Positions 60,101 to 64,000 of a stretch of DNA of 64,000 nt are shown here, one piece after another. Within the stretch, counting starts at the first letter, position 1; each line of letters starts with the position of its first letter. The stretch is taken from assembly GCA_965267185.1 (NCBI GenBank), contig OZ253937.1, positions 3,968,001 to 4,032,000 on the forward strand, given 5' to 3'. Made by a program: the position numbers and the translations under genes. The notes below the pieces were generated by a model. It saw only the letters and a program-made list of their open reading frames with translations. It was not told the DNA's origin and did no database searches. The DNA comes from G965267185 sp965267185. GTDB taxonomy: Bacteria > Pseudomonadota > Alphaproteobacteria > UBA6615.

Positions 60101-60999
60101 TGCTCAGTCGCCCCGGGATTCTCGACGAAGGGCGATCTCAGTTGCGCTAGGAAGCTTAGCGGGTAGGCCGTGTTCTGCAGCCCGAGCGGACCGACTTCAC
60201 GGTCCGCCGGTAGGAAGCGGGTGCCAAACAGAAGGTCCCAGATGATGAGATTGTTGCCGAAATTGGTATCGGATTCCGCCGCCAGCCGGGAATGGTGCCA
60301 GCGGTGAAGTTCGGGTCCGCTGACGATGTAGTTCAGGGGACCGAGCCGGACCGAACAGTTGGAATGCTGGAAGAACCCATTAATGGAGAAGAAGACGAAA
60401 TAGGTTGCCAGCACCGGCTCCGAAACGCCGAGCAGGATGAAAGGCAGGGAGTCGGCAAGATACTGGATTGCCTTTTCGATGGGATGGAAACGCCCGACAT
60501 TGAGCCAGTACAGGCGATGCGGCGAATGGTGCACGGCGTGGAGCTGCCAGAGCGGGGGGAACCGGTGGAATGCACGATGCATCCAGTAGCGCAGAAAGTC
60601 GGCGCCGAGCAGCATCAGCAATGCCTGAACGGCCACCGGCAGATGGTCCGGCCATAGCGTGGTCACGCCCCAGCCTTGGCTTTGCACGGAACCGGCTAGC
60701 CAGAGCACGGCTGCCAGCGACAGCAAATAGGGCAACAATATTTGAATGGCGACCAGAAACGCTGCGTCGTTGACAACCTCCCCTCGACCCGGTTTCCAAT
60801 CCTCGCGATGAGGAAGCATGATCTCGTGCAAGGTAATCAGCACGGCGGCGAGTACCGCGGGCAGGTAGGAGCTGATCGTTAAAGGCACGTCCGCCCGCGC
60901 CAGCAGAACGAACAGAACGAAGCCGGCGATCATGATACCGGGATAGGAAACCACACGAATGGTCTGGCCAACGAAACTGTTACCCATAACGTTACTCAT
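60097..60999 (-). CDS. Fatty acid hydroxylase/sterol desaturase superfamily membrane protein
   Basis: 300 residues with four or more hydrophobic helices and the eight-histidine di-iron motif: HRAFH (141-145), HAVHH (154-158), His212 in FFQHSN, and HRWHH (232-236). Such enzymes hydroxylate or desaturate lipids, sterols, carotenoids or alkyl chains in the membrane. The ATG at 60999 is used; the frame is open upstream but would run into the RNase P RNA gene. It is the first gene of the operon with GH3 and the enolase-superfamily protein, 54 bp downstream of rnpB, and its stop overlaps the GH3 start by 4 nt. Confidence 0.9.
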   Translation of the reverse strand: MSNVMGNSFVGQTIRVVSYPGIMIAGFVLFVLLARADVPLTISSYLPAVLAAVLITLHEIMLPHREDWKPGRGEVVNDAAFLVAIQILLPYLLSLAAVLWLAGSVQSQGWGVTTLWPDHLPVAVQALLMLLGADFLRYWMHRAFHRFPPLWQLHAVHHSPHRLYWLNVGRFHPIEKAIQYLADSLPFILLGVSEPVLATYFVFFSINGFFQHSNCSVRLGPLNYIVSGPELHRWHHSRLAAESDTNFGNNLIIWDLLFGTRFLPADREVGPLGLQNTAYPLSFLAQLRSPFVENPGATEQ

Positions 61000-61053
61000 G
61001 CCCGAGCGCTCGTAATCGATACAAGCGGTCGCACAGCATTGCGGCAGAGAAAA

Positions 61054-61440
<387 letters not shown>

Positions 61441-61446
61441 CTCTTT

Positions 61447-61474
61447 ATTTAAGAAATAGGGCCGTCGCCCGCAA
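61447..61474 (-). promoter_or_regulatory. Candidate rnpB promoter
   Basis: Minus-strand TTGCGG (61474-61469) and TTAAAT (61452-61447) are 16 bp apart, with the -10 ending 6-7 nt before the expected RNA 5' end. It overlaps the 3' end and stop codon of the amidase gene. The -35 is weak. Confidence 0.35.
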
Positions 61475-62156
61475 CCGACCGCAGCAAGGCGGCGAGCCGG
61501 TCCCGTGTCTCTTCGTCGGGTACGCCGGTGAAAAGCGTGGGGCGGAAGTGGCGCTGGAACGCCGAGACCACATCGGCCAGCCCGTTATGGTCCAAGTCAT
61601 AGCCGTAGCCGGTGAGCATGTCGGCGAAATCGCTGCCGCCGGCCTGACCGGCGGTGTCCGGCCATAGGCCGATACCGGCTTCGGCCAATTGTTGCCAGGG
61701 AAACCGCTCGCCGGGGTCGATCTTGCGCGCCGGTGCGATATCGGAATGGCCGACCACGTTACGCGGTGGGATCGGATGGCGGGCGACGATATCTTGGGCG
61801 AGCGCAATCAACGCGTCGATCTGCGCTTTGGGGAAATCCCGGTAGCCGAAATCGTGTCCGGGGTTCGAGAGCTCGATGCCGATAGAGCGTGAGTTGATGT
61901 CTTTGGCCCCGCGCCAGGAGCTGACACCGGCATGCCAAGCACGGCGCCCTTCATCGACCAGCCGGCAGACCGCACCGGCCTCGTCGATAAAGTAGTGGGC
62001 GCTGACCTGGGAGGCCGGGTCGCACATCCAGTCGAGCGCTTTAGCGTCAGGCACCATGCCGGTGTAGTGGATCACCAGCATGTCAACCGCCACATCGCCG
62101 CCGCCTTCGGGCAAGCGTTCGCCATGGTTGGGCGAGGGACGGTCGATTATCGTCAT
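61449..62156 (-). CDS. N-acetylmuramoyl-L-alanine amidase (AmpD/AmiD family)
   Basis: 235 residues with an Amidase_2 fold: MLVIHYTGMVPDAKALDWM, SAHYFIDEAGAVCRLVDEGRRAWHAGVSSWRGAKDINSRSIGIELSNPG, then VVGHSDIAPARKIDPGERFPW. Zinc ligands are the His of VIHYT, the His of the RRAWHAG region or of VGHSD, and the Asp of RKIDPG. No signal peptide is visible, so a cytosolic AmpD-like role in muropeptide recycling is most likely. A C-terminal segment (DFADMLTGYGYDLDHNGLADVVSAFQRHFRPTLFTGVPDEETRDRLAALL) resembles a PG_binding_1 domain, as in AmiD. The ATG at 62156 overlaps the ABC-F stop by 4 nt. Confidence 0.88.
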   Translation of the reverse strand: MTIIDRPSPNHGERLPEGGGDVAVDMLVIHYTGMVPDAKALDWMCDPASQVSAHYFIDEAGAVCRLVDEGRRAWHAGVSSWRGAKDINSRSIGIELSNPGHDFGYRDFPKAQIDALIALAQDIVARHPIPPRNVVGHSDIAPARKIDPGERFPWQQLAEAGIGLWPDTAGQAGGSDFADMLTGYGYDLDHNGLADVVSAFQRHFRPTLFTGVPDEETRDRLAALLRSVAGDGPIS

Positions 62157-63417
62157 GCGTCTGCTGCCTCGGCCAGCGCCTCGCGCATGGCCTCCAATTC
62201 GAGCCAACGGCCTTCGGCGGTATCGATTGCCGCCGTCACCTCCGCGAGCTTCTCGGCGGCGGCGTTGTAGGCCTCCGCGTCACGCGAATAGAGGTCGGGG
62301 TCGGCCAAGGTTTGCTCCAGCTTTTGTTTCGCTTCGTTCAGTTTGGCGATGCGGCCCGGCAAGCCGTCCAATTCACGCTGGTCCTTGTAGGACAGTTTGC
62401 GGGTTTCGGTCTGTGGCGGCTTTGCAGCGGGCGGTTTGCGCCGCTTTGCCGGGGCCACGGATGATGCGCGCGACGGCGCGCCGCGCTGACTCAAATAGTC
62501 CGAGTAGCCGCCGGCATATTCAACCACCTTGCCGTCGCCTTCGACCGCGATGGTACTGGTGACGATACGATCGAGGAACTCGCGGTCATGGCTCACCAGA
62601 AGAACGGTGCCGTCATAGTCGTCGAGCATTTCTTGCAGCACGTCGAGCGTGTCGGCGTCGAGATCGTTGGTCGGTTCGTCGAGCACCAGAAGGTTGCTCG
62701 GCTGCGCGAGGATCTTGGCGAGCAGCAGCCGGTTGCGCTCGCCGCCCGACAGGGTCGCTACCGGCGCCTTGGCTTGTTTATCGTCGAACAGGAAATCGCG
62801 CAGATAGGCGACGACATGACGTTGCCGGCCGCGCACGTTCAGGGAATCACCGCCGCCGGGAATCAGGGTTTGCCACAGCGTGTCGGTGGGTACGAGGCTC
62901 TCGCGGGTTTGGTCGAACACGGCGATGCTCAAATTGCTGCCGATGCGCAGCCGGCCGCTGTCGGGGGGCAGCCGATCGATCAGCAGATTGAGCAGGGTCG
63001 TTTTGCCGGCGCCGTTCGGGCCGATGATGCCGATGCGGTCGCCGCGCAGCACCCGCGTCGAGAAGTCGTCGACAATCACCTGTTCGCCGAACGCTTTGGT
63101 GAGGCCTTTGGCGTCGAGCACCAGCCGGCCGCTCAACGGGCCCGCATCGGCCTCCACCTTCGCCAACCCTTCGCCGGTCAGGAGCGCGCGGCGCTGTTCG
63201 CGCATGGTTTCCAGTTTGCGCAAACGCCCCTGATTGCGCCGCCGCCGCGCGGTGATGCCGTGGGTCAGCCAGTGCTGCTCGGCTTTGAGTTTTTGGTCGA
63301 GCCGTTGCGCTGCCTTCGCCTCGGCGTCGATGATCTGCTCGCTCCAGCGGTCGAAGTCGGCGTAGCCGCGCGGGTTATGGCGCAGCTTGCGACGGTGCAG
63401 CCAATAGGTATCGGTGG

Positions 63418-63421
<4 letters not shown>
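62153..63421 (-). pseudogene. uup: Uup-like ABC-F ATPase, C-terminal part after an apparent frameshift
   Basis: 422 codons from a GTG at 63421. It starts in the tail of the first ABC domain (TDTYWLHRRKLRHNPRGYADFDRWSEQIIDAEAKAAQRL) and goes on through the linker (GITARRRRNQGRLRKL), the second ABC domain (GPNGAGKT, LSGGERNR, LVLDEPTNDLD) and a coiled-coil C-terminal domain (DQRELDGLPGRIAKLNEAKQKLEQTL) that in Uup binds DNA. It overlaps the preceding ORF by 4 nt (GTGA). Together the two parts (183 plus 422) equal one Uup, so a single-base loss near 63421 is the simplest reading. Sequencing error, true frameshift or two coupled polypeptides cannot be separated here. Confidence 0.75.
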
Positions 63422-63969
<548 letters not shown>

Positions 63970-64000
63970 CGGCGCGGTTGGCTAGTTGAGGCCCCGTTGG
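63970..64000. other. Right edge, no feature seen
   Basis: The final 31 bp lie upstream of the ABC-F ATG. No gene or clear signal can be recognised in them. Confidence 0.5.

Overview
The window is 64 kb of GC-rich chromosomal DNA from an alphaproteobacterium, most likely a Rhodospirillales-like lineage. The reasons are the complete alphaproteobacterial division and wall (dcw) cluster running mraZ to ftsZ and on to lpxC, a methionine synthase split into two genes, GTTC-N7-GTTC sites of the alphaproteobacterial LexA type, a Gram-negative envelope gene set (lpxC, bamD, mlaA/mlaC, an LpxR-like protein), and many GTG/TTG starts. The taxonomic call is inference; no rRNA or tRNA gene was seen. Almost all DNA is coding. 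I saw no insertion sequence, prophage, CRISPR array or integrase.

Layout. 1-3.6 kb (minus): a GMC oxidoreductase, an 82-residue protein and an SMP-30 lactonase that runs off the left edge, preceded by a DUF4197 protein. 3.8-7.1 kb: a formate/nitrite channel, an isochorismatase-type hydrolase, an LpxR-like protein and the YhhQ queuosine-precursor transporter. 7.2-12.2 kb (plus): queA-queF-queG, then a cupin, a double-YCII protein and an alpha/beta hydrolase. 12.3-15.4 kb: ettA, then mlaA-mlaC on the opposite strand. 15.8-21.4 kb (plus): an overlapping methionine/SAM-cycle operon consisting of an ArsR-methyltransferase fusion regulator, metF and split metH. 21.4-26.8 kb: an FAD monooxygenase, a diguanylate cyclase, a ClC-CBS channel and a DegP-like protein whose catalytic triad is degenerate. 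27-32 kb (plus): uvrD/pcrA, prmA and an aminopeptidase P.

32-57 kb (minus) is the essential core. Read in the direction of transcription it is mraZ-rsmH-ftsL-ftsI-murE-murF-mraY-murD-ftsW-murG-murC-murB-ddl-ftsQ-ftsA-ftsZ, a hairpin, lpxC, a second hairpin, and bamD-recN-ligA. Most neighbours overlap by 1-14 nt, so translation is probably coupled along the cluster. It supplies lipid II precursors, the flippase-polymerase-transpeptidase machinery, the Z-ring, and the committed step of lipid A synthesis.

57-64 kb (minus): an overlapping operon of a fatty-acid-hydroxylase/sterol-desaturase protein, a GH3-type acyl-adenylase and an enolase-superfamily epimerase; the RNase P RNA gene; an AmpD-type amidase; and a Uup-like ABC-F gene broken by an apparent one-base frameshift.

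The most notable signals are outside genes. The 374-bp region upstream of mraZ holds two perfect GTTC-N7-GTTC LexA-type boxes and a 10-bp-periodic TGGGA array like a MraZ operator, overlapping a candidate promoter. A third perfect LexA-type box lies upstream of uvrD. Together they suggest that the SOS response touches the whole division/wall cluster. The desaturase-GH3-epimerase operon is the best candidate for an uncharacterised pathway.
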